Assembly: GCF_042652085.1 (NCBI RefSeq)
Contig: NZ_JBHSJF010000006.1
Span: 1,116,001-1,180,000, forward strand
Length of the DNA stretch: 64,000 nt
Source of the DNA: Flaviflagellibacter deserti
Lineage (GTDB): Bacteria > Pseudomonadota > Alphaproteobacteria > Rhizobiales > Methylopilaceae
Direction: 5' to 3'
The translations under genes were made by a program, and so were the position numbers. This document shows positions 53,386-60,689 of this stretch, piece after piece. Position 1 is the stretch's first letter. Each line of letters begins with the position of its first letter. The notes under the pieces were generated by a model, which did not search any database, had not been told where the DNA came from, and worked only from the letters and a program-made list of their open reading frames with translations.

Positions 53386-53479
53386 GGAGACGTGGCCGAG
53401 AGGCTGAAGGCGGCGGTTTGCTAAACCGTTATAGGGTTGTAAAGCCCTATCGAGGGTTCGAATCCCTCCGTCTCCGCCA
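53386..53479 (+). tRNA. tRNA-Ser (anticodon GCU)
   Basis: 94-base class II tRNA: acceptor GGAGACG / CGTCTCC, anticodon loop TTGCTAA giving GCT, long variable arm (ATAGGGTTGTAAAGCCCTAT), T-arm GAGGGTTCGAATCCCTC, discriminator G and encoded CCA. tRNA-Ser genes are frequent integration sites; the island begins right after it. Confidence 0.97.
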
Positions 53480-53585
53480 TCTTGCCGGGATACGCCGTTG
53501 AGAAGCCTTGTATTTCTCGTCCTTAGGTGTCGCTCACCCCAACAATTACCCCAACATCTCGCCCCGCCCGCTGCCTCTTCCTGAG

Positions 53586-54014
53586 ATGCGCGGCCGCGAG
53601 AATTCCGACGAGTGGTACGCCCTCAATGTCTGCGACGAAGTGCTCGGCGAGACATCCGCGCGGCAGCACAGCTTTCCATTTCTCTATGGAGATCCAGGCC
53701 GAAGCGGCAGAAGTCGTTTGCTATGCGTGGACGCTTATTACCCGTCGCTGAGGCTGGTTATTGAGTATTGCGAGCGGCAGCATTCGGAGGCCGTGTCTTT
53801 TTTCGACAAGCCAACAAAACTAACGTGCAGCGGCGTCCACCGTGGCGAGCAGCGGCGGATCTATGACGAGCGCCGTCGAGCGGTGCTTCCGAAGCACGGC
53901 ATTACGCTTAGGGAGATTCATTTCTGGCAGCTTGAGCACCGATCTGGACGGCTGTTACGGAATATCGAAGCTGATCGTGACACGATCCGAGGCCTCTTAG
54001 TGCCTCCTACTTGA
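53586..54014 (+). CDS. Predicted PD-(D/E)XK-type small nuclease
   Basis: A 142-residue protein starting MRGRENSDEWYALNVCDEVL. The middle reads CVDAYYPSLRLVIEYCERQH, the pattern of small restriction-like nucleases (Asp in strand 2, then E-x-x-Q in strand 3, followed by His). Downstream, RRAVLPKHGITLREIHF fits the final helix and strand of that fold. The frame is open upstream to a TTG at 53508, but ATG 53586 fits the conserved part. Function inferred from motif only. It is convergent with another nuclease-like gene. Confidence 0.55.
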   Translation: MRGRENSDEWYALNVCDEVLGETSARQHSFPFLYGDPGRSGRSRLLCVDAYYPSLRLVIEYCERQHSEAVSFFDKPTKLTCSGVHRGEQRRIYDERRRAVLPKHGITLREIHFWQLEHRSGRLLRNIEADRDTIRGLLVPPT

Positions 54015-54050
54015 TTTTCTCCTGCCTGTCGGCGGGCTGTTGGCCGAGCC

Positions 54051-54791
54051 CTAGTGGTGTAACAGCGGACGGTGCAGGGGGCAGGCTTGGCAGAGCGCCG
54101 CCCTCTCCAGTTCCGTCAATCCAAGAACGTCCGATAGCAAATCGTATAGGCGTTCCTGAAAGCGTTCATTTACGGCGTCCACGTACTTCTGCACCGGGAA
54201 CACGAAATGATCATCCAATTCGTGGCCGAACAAATTTAGCGGAGCTGGGAGAGCTCGCACGCCGTAGTATGAGATCAGACGCGCCTCCGCCGACGTCGCA
54301 ATTAGCCCACGAGATCCGCCGTAGCTCCTGAGAAGCGATTGAACGCAAAGCAGGTCCCTGAGGATGGACCGCTTCTTTCCTGAGTCATAGGCCCCGTTGC
54401 CCCGCTTCACCTCGTAAGCCCGCAAAGTACTAATCCGACGATCGAAGACGAAGAGGTCGACCTGTAGGGCACGACCTGAGCCTCCATATGGAAGTTCGAT
54501 TGGCAGGCTTTCCTCGATGTCGGAATTCCGTCCCCGGATGGCCCGATCAGCGGTATCGCTGATACTGAAGTTTGGATCAGTCCAAACCGAGAAATGCTGA
54601 CATTCGGACAACCTTAGGCGAAGCGCCTCCTCCAAAATACGTCCATGCCGCTTATATGCGGCGCTGATGATGCTGGTGGCTCTGGAAAATTTCGGCCCGG
54701 CTATCGGATCAGTTCTGAATCGTTCTTTGGCCAGCCCAGAAACCGTCTTTTCTATCGCTGGACTCAGCTTTTCAACAAACGATTGAAGCAT
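54051..54791 (-). CDS. Predicted restriction-endonuclease-like protein
   Basis: A 246-residue protein from ATG 54791 (GGGG 6 bases upstream). The centre has a candidate PD-(D/E)XK core: ALQVDLFVFDRRISTLRAYEVKRGNG with Asp and E-x-K, then GKKRSILRDLLCVQSLLRSYG. The N-terminal third is helical, with SRATSIISAAYKRHGRILEEA. No restriction or methylase partner is adjacent. The open frame extends to 55022, but that upstream part overlaps the recombinase remnant and is rejected. 37 bases separate its stop from the small nuclease. Confidence 0.55.
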   Translation of the reverse strand: MLQSFVEKLSPAIEKTVSGLAKERFRTDPIAGPKFSRATSIISAAYKRHGRILEEALRLRLSECQHFSVWTDPNFSISDTADRAIRGRNSDIEESLPIELPYGGSGRALQVDLFVFDRRISTLRAYEVKRGNGAYDSGKKRSILRDLLCVQSLLRSYGGSRGLIATSAEARLISYYGVRALPAPLNLFGHELDDHFVFPVQKYVDAVNERFQERLYDLLSDVLGLTELERAALCQACPLHRPLLHH

Positions 54792-54896
54792 ATGAACCCC
54801 ATCCACTTTGGGATGAATCCATTTGCTTGCAGTGGAGTCAATGATGACTCCGATCCAGCTTCGATTTCTTGACTGCGACGTTGAGATTGCACGGGG

Positions 54897-55030
54897 AGGA
54901 AATTGTGGTCGGGCACGGTGCGCTATGTGCTCGACAATCCGAAGTACCAAGACCGGCTCGAATACCTGTTCCGTATGGCGGCAAGGAGGTACACGTTTGG
55001 CAGAAGAGCCAGCACTCAGCACTAGTTTAG
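54897..55030 (+). pseudogene. C-terminal remnant of a serine recombinase
   Basis: One frame gives RKLWSGTVRYVLDNPKYQD and RLEYLFR (54897-54973); after one missing base the next frame gives YGGKEVHVWQKSQHSALV-stop (54974-55030). The VRYVLDNPxYxG pattern is the C-terminal end of the recombinase domain in large serine recombinases. The catalytic N-terminus is absent, so this is a relic of an integrase or transposon in the island. Confidence 0.6.
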
Positions 55031-55083
55031 GTGCGCGGTCATGATCAGCAGGACAGGCAGGAGTAGTAGGACCGATGAACGAG

Positions 55084-55111
55084 AAAGGCCCACCCCGAGG
55101 GGCAGGCCTTT
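55084..55111. terminator. Symmetric terminator-like hairpin
   Basis: AAAGGCC / GGCCTTT outer stem, CA/CA internal loop, CCCC / GGGG inner stem. A/T flanks on both sides let it act on either strand. It lies between the recombinase remnant and the HEPN gene. The rest of the 54792-55201 gap has no other gene. Confidence 0.6.
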
Positions 55112-55201
55112 ACCAAGTCCGATGACAATGAGGGGGGGCCGAAGCCCGCGAGTCTCAAAGCCGTGGTAGGGCTATATATGGCCGACAATGATTAATCGTC
55201 A

Positions 55202-55906
55202 ATGACCACAGGGTTGGGGTATGGTTCCCATGTCGAGGAACCTACGGACCCTATGTTCACCACCGAAGAGTTGGACACCCTACCTCTAGTCCTATCACCA
55301 CCTCGGTTCGCCACATACCTCAAGGCCAAGGACGGCATGACCGCCGAAGCACTGGCGTTGTACCAGTGGAACCTAAAGGTGTCGGCCGCCTTCATGCTCC
55401 CGCTTCATGTCTGTGAGGTGGCGATGAGAAATGCCGTGGTGCAGGCCATCGAGAAGGTGCATGGTGAAAACTGGCCGTGGGCTCGAGGCTTCAGACGTAG
55501 CCTACGTCGAACCCGGAGGGGTTACTGTCCAGTCAGAGACCTTGAGGCCGTAGCCGCTAAGGAACCAACAGCCGGCAAGGTCGTCGCGGATCTCAAGTTC
55601 GCCTTCTGGCAATGGATGTTCCTCGCCAGTCAGGACGAGCGCCTATGGGAGCCACACTTGCATGAGGTGTTCCCGGGGATCTCGACGAACACGCAGGCCT
55701 CGATCGCAAGGGAGGCCGCGTATTCCGAACTATACCACGTTAGGTTCTTCCGAAACCGGATCGCGCATCACGAGCCGATCTTCGGCCGACGGCTAGGCGA
55801 GGATTACGCCCGGATCATTCAACTGATCGAGTGGAGAAGCCCGGTAGCCGCAACGTGGGTCGGTCGCGTCCAGCGAGTTGAAGCGCTCCTCGGCCAAGTC
55901 CCTTAA
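55202..55906 (+). CDS. Abi-like HEPN-domain protein
   Basis: A 234-residue all-helical protein of the Abi-like family. The N-terminal part has LHVCEVAMRNAVVQAIEKVHG; the C-terminal part carries FFRNRIAHHEPIFGRRLGEDY, with the HEPN ribonuclease motif R-N-x-x-x-H at residues 184-189. Abortive-infection proteins of this type cut RNA during phage attack. The start is ATG 55202; ATG 55253 is possible, and neither has a good ribosome-binding site. Its stop overlaps the stop of the HTH gene (TTAA). Confidence 0.75.
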   Translation: MTTGLGYGSHVEEPTDPMFTTEELDTLPLVLSPPRFATYLKAKDGMTAEALALYQWNLKVSAAFMLPLHVCEVAMRNAVVQAIEKVHGENWPWARGFRRSLRRTRRGYCPVRDLEAVAAKEPTAGKVVADLKFAFWQWMFLASQDERLWEPHLHEVFPGISTNTQASIAREAAYSELYHVRFFRNRIAHHEPIFGRRLGEDYARIIQLIEWRSPVAATWVGRVQRVEALLGQVP

Positions 55907-56106
55907 CGATGGAGCCGTACTTGCCGAGGCTTGTTCGATTGCCTCTCTTCATAGTCGCGGACAGCTTGAGGCGTGATCCGGATCAGCCGCAAGCCAAGCT
56001 TGAACGCCTCCAGCTCGCCGCGCTTCACCAGATTCCGAACATGGTTCGCACTGCATCCCCAATGCTCGGCCACCTGCTCGGGCGTCATAGGCCGATTACC
56101 GTCCAT
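55903..56106 (-). CDS. Excisionase-type HTH protein
   Basis: A 67-residue protein from ATG 56106: MTPEQVAEHWGCSANHVRNLVKRGELEAF followed by RLIRITPQAVRDYEER, the MerR-like HTH_17/excisionase pattern. Its start lies 11 bases inside the end of the upstream HTH gene, so the two are coupled. A directionality factor for the island or a small regulator is likely. Confidence 0.75.
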   Translation of the reverse strand: MDGNRPMTPEQVAEHWGCSANHVRNLVKRGELEAFKLGLRLIRITPQAVRDYEERQSNKPRQVRLHR

Positions 56107-56449
56107 TCTCGCGATCCAGCTTCCGAGCCAGACTTTTTTGCTCCGCCGCTTGGTCCAACCGTCGCTTTCGGTCGCGCTCCTTGTGCTGGTCTCTAAGCGC
56201 CTTCGCGGCTTCCCGCGCCGCGACAAGCGCGGCATAGCCACCGGTCGGCAATTCGACCCCCTCCCGTGTGAAGGGAGTTCTCCGAGGAGCGGGCTTCATG
56301 GCGTCCAGCAGCGCGGCAACATCCTCATCGAGGAAAATCATTCGCTTGCCCACAATGCGGCAGGCTCCGATATCGCGGGCTAGGGACCGAAGGGCTCGTT
56401 CAGAGCACCCGAGTTCCGCTGCCAACGTCTTGGGCGTGTGGTAGGCCAT
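56096..56449 (-). CDS. Phage-type HTH protein with basic C-terminus
   Basis: A 117-residue protein from ATG 56449: YHTPKTLAAELGCSERALRSLARDIG is a helix-turn-helix and CRIVGKRMIFLDEDVAALLDAM completes an excisionase-like wing. A Lys/Arg/Glu-rich C-terminal helix follows (KERDRKRRLDQAAEQKSLAR). The frame is open upstream to 56560 without support. Probably a DNA-binding factor of the element. Confidence 0.65.
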   Translation of the reverse strand: MAYHTPKTLAAELGCSERALRSLARDIGACRIVGKRMIFLDEDVAALLDAMKPAPRRTPFTREGVELPTGGYAALVAAREAAKALRDQHKERDRKRRLDQAAEQKSLARKLDRENGR

Positions 56450-56609
56450 CGCCGGCTTGTATCGGCTGATTGTCTTCAAAGCTGGGCAGCGCGACCGCAT
56501 AATCCTCGCGCTTTTGCGCGGAGCGTACATCCACCTAAACCCACGTCTCGTTCGGCTCACGCCCCTGTTTTTGCGCTGTACTATCAGCGTGCGTCGATCC
56601 GGAAACAGC

Positions 56610-57056
56610 CTAAGTGCTTTGCTTTCGGAATCCCGCCCGTATCCAGGCCAACAAGAACCCTGCGAAATAAACGAGTCCCGCCACTAGAAGGGTCGCCAGG
56701 GTAAACGCGCCAGCCATCGCGAGAAACGCGTTCCGTTTTTCACTCGCCCGTATCGCATCCCAATGGTCGATCGTGAACGGCAGCGCAGGCTTCCAGATTT
56801 TTCGTACGGTGTAGAGGCGGTAGCAGGTACTCTCAGTCGCGCTCCAAGCGGGTTCGCGTAGATCCTCGACGGGCCGTGACCGATACTCGACACAGTTCGG
56901 ATTGAGCAAATCGCGTTCTAGGTCGCGCCGCTGGTCCCAGTCCCAAGAGCGATAATGGTAAGCTTCGTAAAGTGGATGGATCAGGCCAAACCAGAGCAGC
57001 GCCAAACCGGTTCCCACGACCCAAAGCCGTCGCCAACCATTTAATCTGTTCAGCAT
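56610..57056 (-). CDS. Membrane protein with two transmembrane helices
   Basis: A 148-residue protein: N-terminal helix (LWVVGTGLALLWFGLIHPLY), a soluble loop of about 80 residues with two Cys (NPNCVEYRSRPVEDL and STCYRLYTVRKIW), and a C-terminal helix (AMAGAFTLATLLVAGLVYFA) with a basic tail. AGGGGCAGG precedes ATG 57056. The topology puts the Cys-containing loop in the periplasm. No family recognised. Confidence 0.6.
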   Translation of the reverse strand: MLNRLNGWRRLWVVGTGLALLWFGLIHPLYEAYHYRSWDWDQRRDLERDLLNPNCVEYRSRPVEDLREPAWSATESTCYRLYTVRKIWKPALPFTIDHWDAIRASEKRNAFLAMAGAFTLATLLVAGLVYFAGFLLAWIRAGFRKQST

Positions 57057-57064
57057 CCTGCCCC

Positions 57065-57391
57065 CTAAAGTCGTCCGATCCCCCTCAGCCATTTCGCCAC
57101 AAGACGCCGCTCGGCGAAAGCTTCGCGAGTGTGAAAGCCATGCCGATACGACCCGTTTCGCTCACCCTTCGGCGCGCCGCTTCCCCTTGCTCCGCCGTGC
57201 ATCCGACACCGGGCCTTTCCCCGTACCGCCGGCGACTGGCATGGTGTCCCTGCCCTCGTCTTCGCACCACATCGGCACGCCTGGAACATAGGCCAATGCT
57301 TCGGGCGCGATGCTTGCACGGGGTTGGTCGCACCTTCTGTCAGCGCCCCCTCCCCGATTTTCGACGTGGCCAACGATTGCCTGTCCTCCAT
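57065..57391 (-). CDS. HGG-motif phage-associated small protein
   Basis: A 108-residue protein with an N-terminal linker and a Cys/His cluster: CRCGAKTRAGTPCQSPAVRG and CRMHGGARGSGAPKGERNGS, then YRHGFHTREAFAERR. This motif (two Cys pairs then RMHGG..GAP.G..N..YRHG) is widespread in alphaproteobacterial mobile regions and probably binds zinc. It overlaps the C-terminal part of the next gene by 230 bases in another frame. Start ATG 57391 is not certain. Confidence 0.65.
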   Translation of the reverse strand: MEDRQSLATSKIGEGALTEGATNPVQASRPKHWPMFQACRCGAKTRAGTPCQSPAVRGKARCRMHGGARGSGAPKGERNGSYRHGFHTREAFAERRLVAKWLRGIGRL

Positions 57392-57956
57392 CGTACACGT
57401 GCACATGCTCTACCCTCACTGTCTGTTCGCCGCCCCGGCGTAGCTTCGCCAAGGCCTCTGCCTGCCCCGTGAACGTGCGCATAAGCTTCACGGCCATGTT
57501 GTTGTAGCTGTCCAGCATCACCGCGTTGTCAGTGTGCCGAGCCTTGCGCATCATCTCCATAGAGAGGATGTGAGTGCCTGCCATCTGGGCGGCGAGCATG
57601 GCTTCAATCTCGTTGGCCGGCCGAACGCCATGGATGATCGCAAGGGCGGCATCGACATCCGGCTTATCGGCTGTATTTCCCCGCTCCGGCGCGATGCGGC
57701 TCACATCGCTGAGAATGCGATTGGCGAAGTCGAGCGAGCTCGTTCCGCACGTGTCGGCAAAGCGTGCCACCCATCCCTCGGAAGTGGCCTTACCGCTCAA
57801 GTCTGGAGCGACTGCCCCGCCTTTCATCTCGACCGTGGGTGGCATGTCCATCAGGCGCTTGGCCCATCGACGCTGTGCCGCCTTTTCCATATCGGCGACG
57901 CTAGCGGCAACCTCGACCCGGATCGTTTCGTCCCCGAGCTTCGACTTCCGGGTCAT
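57162..57956 (-). CDS. Phage-associated protein overlapping the HGG gene
   Basis: A 264-residue protein. The conserved part includes VDAALAIIHGVRPANEIEAM, MMRKARHTDNAVMLDSYNN and VKLMRTFTGQAEALAKLRRG followed by VRVEHVHVYDGGQAIVGHVE. I know similar proteins upstream of HGG-motif proteins in Hyphomicrobiales. The last 80 residues lie opposite the HGG frame and look less constrained. Function unknown. Confidence 0.65.
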   Translation of the reverse strand: MTRKSKLGDETIRVEVAASVADMEKAAQRRWAKRLMDMPPTVEMKGGAVAPDLSGKATSEGWVARFADTCGTSSLDFANRILSDVSRIAPERGNTADKPDVDAALAIIHGVRPANEIEAMLAAQMAGTHILSMEMMRKARHTDNAVMLDSYNNMAVKLMRTFTGQAEALAKLRRGGEQTVRVEHVHVYDGGQAIVGHVENRGGGADRRCDQPRASIAPEALAYVPGVPMWCEDEGRDTMPVAGGTGKGPVSDARRSKGKRRAEG

Positions 57957-58057
57957 GCTTCAATCCTCAACGTTTTCGGGAGCGCGGCGCTTGGTCGTCG
58001 AGCGTTTGAGGCTCGCTCCCTGATTGTGTAAAACGTTCCCCTCAACAGGAGAAAATG

Positions 58058-58279
58058 ATGTCTCGCACCAAGTTCGCCCTAGCGCTCATCGACGACAAAG
58101 TTCTTCATTGCGAGGCCGACCTGGGCACCCCTGCTCTCCTCGCCAGCGCACTGGCCAAGAACGGATGGGCCGAAATCTACGAGGCTAATGCTGCGGGCGG
58201 CAGCTGGGTCGTTTCCGATAGGCCGTCGGCAATCATGGGTGCATCTGTCCGCCACGTGCGGCACGCTCGCAACGCCTGA
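58058..58279 (+). CDS. Small hypothetical protein
   Basis: A 73-residue protein: MSRTKFALALIDDKVLHCEAD then LLASALAKNGWAEIYEANAAGG, ending with a His/Arg-rich tail. AGGAG at 58047-58051 favours ATG 58058 over 58055. No family recognised; typical of small mobile-element genes. Confidence 0.5.
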   Translation: MSRTKFALALIDDKVLHCEADLGTPALLASALAKNGWAEIYEANAAGGSWVVSDRPSAIMGASVRHVRHARNA

Positions 58280-58328
58280 TCAGCACCAAGCGCGGGCTAG
58301 TCTTCGAACAATCCGCGCTTCGCCCTCC

Positions 58329-58802
58329 CTAGCGGCTGGCCCTGCGCCATTCCCACGGCTTCTCAAACCGCCCGCGCCAGAGCCCGGCCTTAGCGGTCCT
58401 AGCCCGGTTTTCCGCAGGCCCATAGACGCCCCGGCTGTACTCCGGATAGTCAACCGCCAGTCCGCGAGAGACGAGCCATTCCGCGACGTCGACTGCGCCA
58501 GTGAAGCATCGGGCGACAATCCGGCCATAGCGATCCACGTCCAACGGTTCACACCTGGTCGGAGACGCAGAGGCAATCAGTCGGTCGAGCGCGAGCGCCG
58601 CAGTCTGCCCGCAACGATATTGCCGGCCGGCTTCATCCCCGCACGTCTGGCCTCCCTCTGGCGCATCTATGCCAAAGAGCCGGATGCGTTGCCCGTGGAT
58701 CTCGATCGTATCGCCATCAGTGACCGTGGCGCGGCCGATGATTGGCTCGGCGGCAATGGCTGGCGAGACAGTTATGGCTAAGGCGAACGCGATAGCCTTC
58801 AT
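58329..58802 (-). CDS. Secreted thermonuclease (SNase-like) family protein
   Basis: A 157-residue protein with a signal peptide (MKAIAFALAITVSPAIAAEP) and an OB-fold SNase domain: RATVTDGDTIEIHGQRIRLF, GIDAPEGGQTCGDEAG, VDRYGRIVARCF and AVDYPEYSRGVYGPAENRAR. Asp and Arg equivalents of the catalytic site (D in VTDGD, R in IRLFGIDAPE, D-R-Y-G-R) are present. Such proteins cut DNA or RNA outside the cytoplasm. Its start overlaps the stop of the repressor gene (58799-58802). Confidence 0.85.
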   Translation of the reverse strand: MKAIAFALAITVSPAIAAEPIIGRATVTDGDTIEIHGQRIRLFGIDAPEGGQTCGDEAGRQYRCGQTAALALDRLIASASPTRCEPLDVDRYGRIVARCFTGAVDVAEWLVSRGLAVDYPEYSRGVYGPAENRARTAKAGLWRGRFEKPWEWRRASR

Positions 58803-59056
58803 GCTCCAGCGCCCGCGTTTCGAGCGCTGCCGTTGTCACGGAATCTGACGCCAGCGCCCTTGCCGTTCTCGTCTAGAAATTCGAGGCCGGCGCGCTCAAA
58901 GACCAGGCGCAAAAGCGTCCGGTTGCTGTCGCGCATTCCGCCCCCCTTCTCAAAGGTTCGGATCGTCACGTCGCTTAAGCCGCTCTCCCGCGCGAGCTGC
59001 GGCTGCGTCCAGTTCAATAGGGCTCGGGCGGCCCGACACTGGTCTGAATCTATCAT
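58799..59056 (-). CDS. XRE-family repressor-like HTH protein
   Basis: An 85-residue protein from ATG 59056: CRAARALLNWTQPQLARESG and LSDVTIRTFEKGGGMRDSNR form an XRE/Cro-type HTH, then LRLVFERAGLEFLDENGKGAGVRF, an ending common to many phage-like regulators in this order. The frame is open to 59287 but the upstream part has no ribosome-binding site and covers the operator region. Divergent from the gene at 59161, a typical repressor position. Confidence 0.82.
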   Translation of the reverse strand: MIDSDQCRAARALLNWTQPQLARESGLSDVTIRTFEKGGGMRDSNRTLLRLVFERAGLEFLDENGKGAGVRFRDNGSARNAGAGA

Positions 59057-59076
59057 TCCAAAAAAGTAGCGGTTTT

Positions 59077-59160
59077 TTCTGTTTTCCGCAAGTTTCCGCT
59101 TGAAACCATAACCAATCCCGGTATCTTCTGTTTTACGGAACTTACATTGGTAAAACGGAA
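59077..59160. promoter_or_regulatory. Repeated operator motifs in the divergent repressor gap
   Basis: Three copies of an 11-base motif TTCYGTTTTMC: TTCTGTTTTCC (59077-59087) and TTCTGTTTTAC (59126-59136) on the plus strand, and GTAAAACGGAA (59150-59160), its inverse, which ends right at the next start codon. The last two are an inverted pair with 13 bases between. The gap is AT-rich for this genome and holds both divergent promoters. Likely bound by the XRE protein. Confidence 0.6.
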
Positions 59161-59478
59161 ATGGCCAAGGGCGCAACTCCCACCTCGATCCACGCCAAGG
59201 CCATGCGTCGGGCTTGGGAACGTCTCCGTAATATCGGCGCCAGGTTCTTCGTTCCCTCCGCTTTCGCCCGTCAGCTCCGCTACGCATGGGCCGAAGTGAA
59301 GGCCGAAGCCGCCCGCGCTGCTGCCTTGGTCCGCTCGATCGCCCCGGAAGTTGCTGCCCGTATCGAGGCGCTGCGCTCCGAAGAATACACCCTCGTGATG
59401 CGCGATGGCTCGCTGTTCGCCGCCAATCAGCGCCTTGAGGTCATCCGCTCCGAAATCCGCACGCTGGAGGCCTCCTGA
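59161..59478 (+). CDS. Phage-type small protein, unknown
   Basis: A 105-residue, highly basic and helical protein: MRRAWERLRNIGARFFVPSA then YAWAEVKAEAARAAALVRSI and RSEEYTLVMRDGSLFAANQ. First gene of the plus-strand run facing the XRE repressor, so probably an early gene of the element. No family recognised. Confidence 0.6.
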   Translation: MAKGATPTSIHAKAMRRAWERLRNIGARFFVPSAFARQLRYAWAEVKAEAARAAALVRSIAPEVAARIEALRSEEYTLVMRDGSLFAANQRLEVIRSEIRTLEAS

Positions 59479-59771
59479 TGGCCTCGCGCGCTCAGTCGAT
59501 CGTCACGGCCATTGCTGCGGCGGTCCTCGCCTTCGATCTTCGCCCTGCACCGAATGGGCGTCGTGGGCCTTGGAAAACACCCCGCAGTGAAAGGACGAAA
59601 CATGAAGCGCGGACCCTTGGAAGGCTCCTACATCCTGCCGGTTCCGGCCGGGACAACGGTGCTACCGACATACATGGAAAGCGCGGAGGCATGGCACTTC
59701 ACCGCGAACGCCCTCGATCCGGTCGAGATTGGCAACGTGGTTGTCGTCTGGCTTCGCGCTGGGGGCATTAA
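59478..59771 (+). CDS. Doubtful ORF between two phage-type genes
   Basis: Its ATG shares a base with the preceding TGA (coupling geometry), and the start MASRAQSIVTAIAAAVLAFD is plausible. But from 59602 it lies under a better ORF in another frame and reads as low-complexity Arg/Gly. Either a short real peptide with a wrong end or no gene. Confidence 0.25.
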   Translation: MASRAQSIVTAIAAAVLAFDLRPAPNGRRGPWKTPRSERTKHEARTLGRLLHPAGSGRDNGATDIHGKRGGMALHRERPRSGRDWQRGCRLASRWGH

Positions 59772-59898
59772 GATTTCTCGCCTCACCGCCCGCGCTGCGG
59801 CGGTCGTCCTGATAGACCGTGAGGGCGACGCCGTGACGTTCGACCGCTCCGAGGTCGTCGCCATTCACCGCGTCCGCTCGATCTATCGCGACCTTTGA
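59602..59898 (+). CDS. Small hypothetical protein of the element
   Basis: A 98-residue protein with a beta-rich sequence: LEGSYILPVPAGTTVLPTYM, WHFTANALDPVEIGNVVVVW, LIDREGDAVTFDRSEVVAIH. AAAGGACG lies 7-8 bases before the ATG. No family recognised; part of a tight plus-strand run. Confidence 0.6.
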   Translation: MKRGPLEGSYILPVPAGTTVLPTYMESAEAWHFTANALDPVEIGNVVVVWLRAGGIKISRLTARAAAVVLIDREGDAVTFDRSEVVAIHRVRSIYRDL

Positions 59899-59906
59899 GG
59901 CCGGAC

Positions 59907-60128
59907 ATGACGATTATCAATCACCTGACGAGCAAGCCCCTTTCGAAGCTGACAAGCGCGGATGTCTACGCGCTCGCGGCGATCGAGGCCTGCCGGAAAT
60001 GGGGCGTCACCGTGGACGAGCGGAAGGCTTATGAGCTTGGCGAAATGCTGCGCTTTGTTCTGTCGCTTCCGGCCGAAAGGCAAGCCGATCTGGTCGCCAT
60101 CGTGACCGCGCACGCGGCGAGGAACTGA
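59907..60128 (+). CDS. Small hypothetical protein of the element
   Basis: A 73-residue helical protein: MTIINHLTSKPLSKLTSADV then ALAAIEACRKWGVTVDERKA and LRFVLSLPAERQADLVAIV. The start ATG at 59907 lies 8 bases after the preceding stop; a TTG 12 bases earlier is possible. No family recognised. Confidence 0.55.
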   Translation: MTIINHLTSKPLSKLTSADVYALAAIEACRKWGVTVDERKAYELGEMLRFVLSLPAERQADLVAIVTAHAARN

Positions 60129-60197
60129 AAGCAAGCGAGCCGGGAAAGCGCGTCAACGCTCCCCGGCACTAACCCACACCCGAGGAGGTCAAATCCA

Positions 60198-60388
60198 ATG
60201 GCACAGGCTACCGATCAGGATCACATCCGTTTTCTCAACTCATCGATGACCCCGATGACGCGCTCCAGACGCTCGAGTACGCCCGCGAGCTTCTGGCATT
60301 CACGCACGGCACTCCGACCGTCGCCGAAAGACCGACGATGGCGCCTGCCACGGTTCTGAGGCTTGTGCCGAAAGGCGAGGCGGTCTGA
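60198..60388 (+). pseudogene. Frameshifted small ORF
   Basis: GAGGAGG precedes ATG 60198, and the frame begins MAQATDQDHIRFL. Near 60236 coding character moves to another frame, which reads LIDDPDDALQTLEYARELLA, then FTHGTPTVAERPTMAPATVL and ends at TGA 60386-60388. The second frame has no start of its own. One insertion or deletion would join them into a 63-residue protein. Confidence 0.5.
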
Positions 60389-60414
60389 TCCTGCCCGCCG
60401 ATATCGGCTCACGC

Positions 60415-60633
60415 TTGGAGCCTTGGGAGGTCAACTCCCTTCGCTTCCGCGTCTCGATCAAGGAGCGCGCAAACGCTCCTGAATGGGATGCGATTCACCT
60501 CTCCCGTCCCGACTGCGGCGATAGGATCTTTTGCAGGAGGCTCGCGCGGCGGCATGGGATCGCCGTCGAACGCGATGAGCATCTAAGCGAACTCTGGTCT
60601 GCTGTGGCGAGGGCCGTCTACCCCCTCCACTAA
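60415..60633 (+). CDS. Small hypothetical ORF
   Basis: A 72-codon frame starting TTG: MEPWEVNSLRFRVSIKERAN, ending SELWSAVARAVYPLH. There is no good ribosome-binding site, and the start is uncertain. It is the last frame before a clear terminator, which supports a real transcript end. No family recognised. Confidence 0.35.
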   Translation: MEPWEVNSLRFRVSIKERANAPEWDAIHLSRPDCGDRIFCRRLARRHGIAVERDEHLSELWSAVARAVYPLH

Positions 60634-60652
60634 GCTCAAGGGCCCGGCATCT

Positions 60653-60678
60653 AAGGGCGTCCTTGGGGCGCCCTTTTT
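60653..60678 (+). terminator. Rho-independent terminator of the plus-strand run
   Basis: AAGGGCG / CGCCCTT stem with a 9-base loop, followed by TTT, in the gap between convergent gene runs. Confidence 0.75.
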
Positions 60679-60689
60679 GCTGGCCCGCG

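Noticed and set aside
54792..55022. N-terminal extension of the restriction-endonuclease-like protein to 55022
   Set aside because: The extra frame covers the serine-recombinase remnant on the other strand and is low in coding character; ATG 54791 has a plausible ribosome-binding site.
59057..59287. N-terminal extension of the XRE protein to 59287
   Set aside because: It would run through the operator repeats and the start of the divergent gene.
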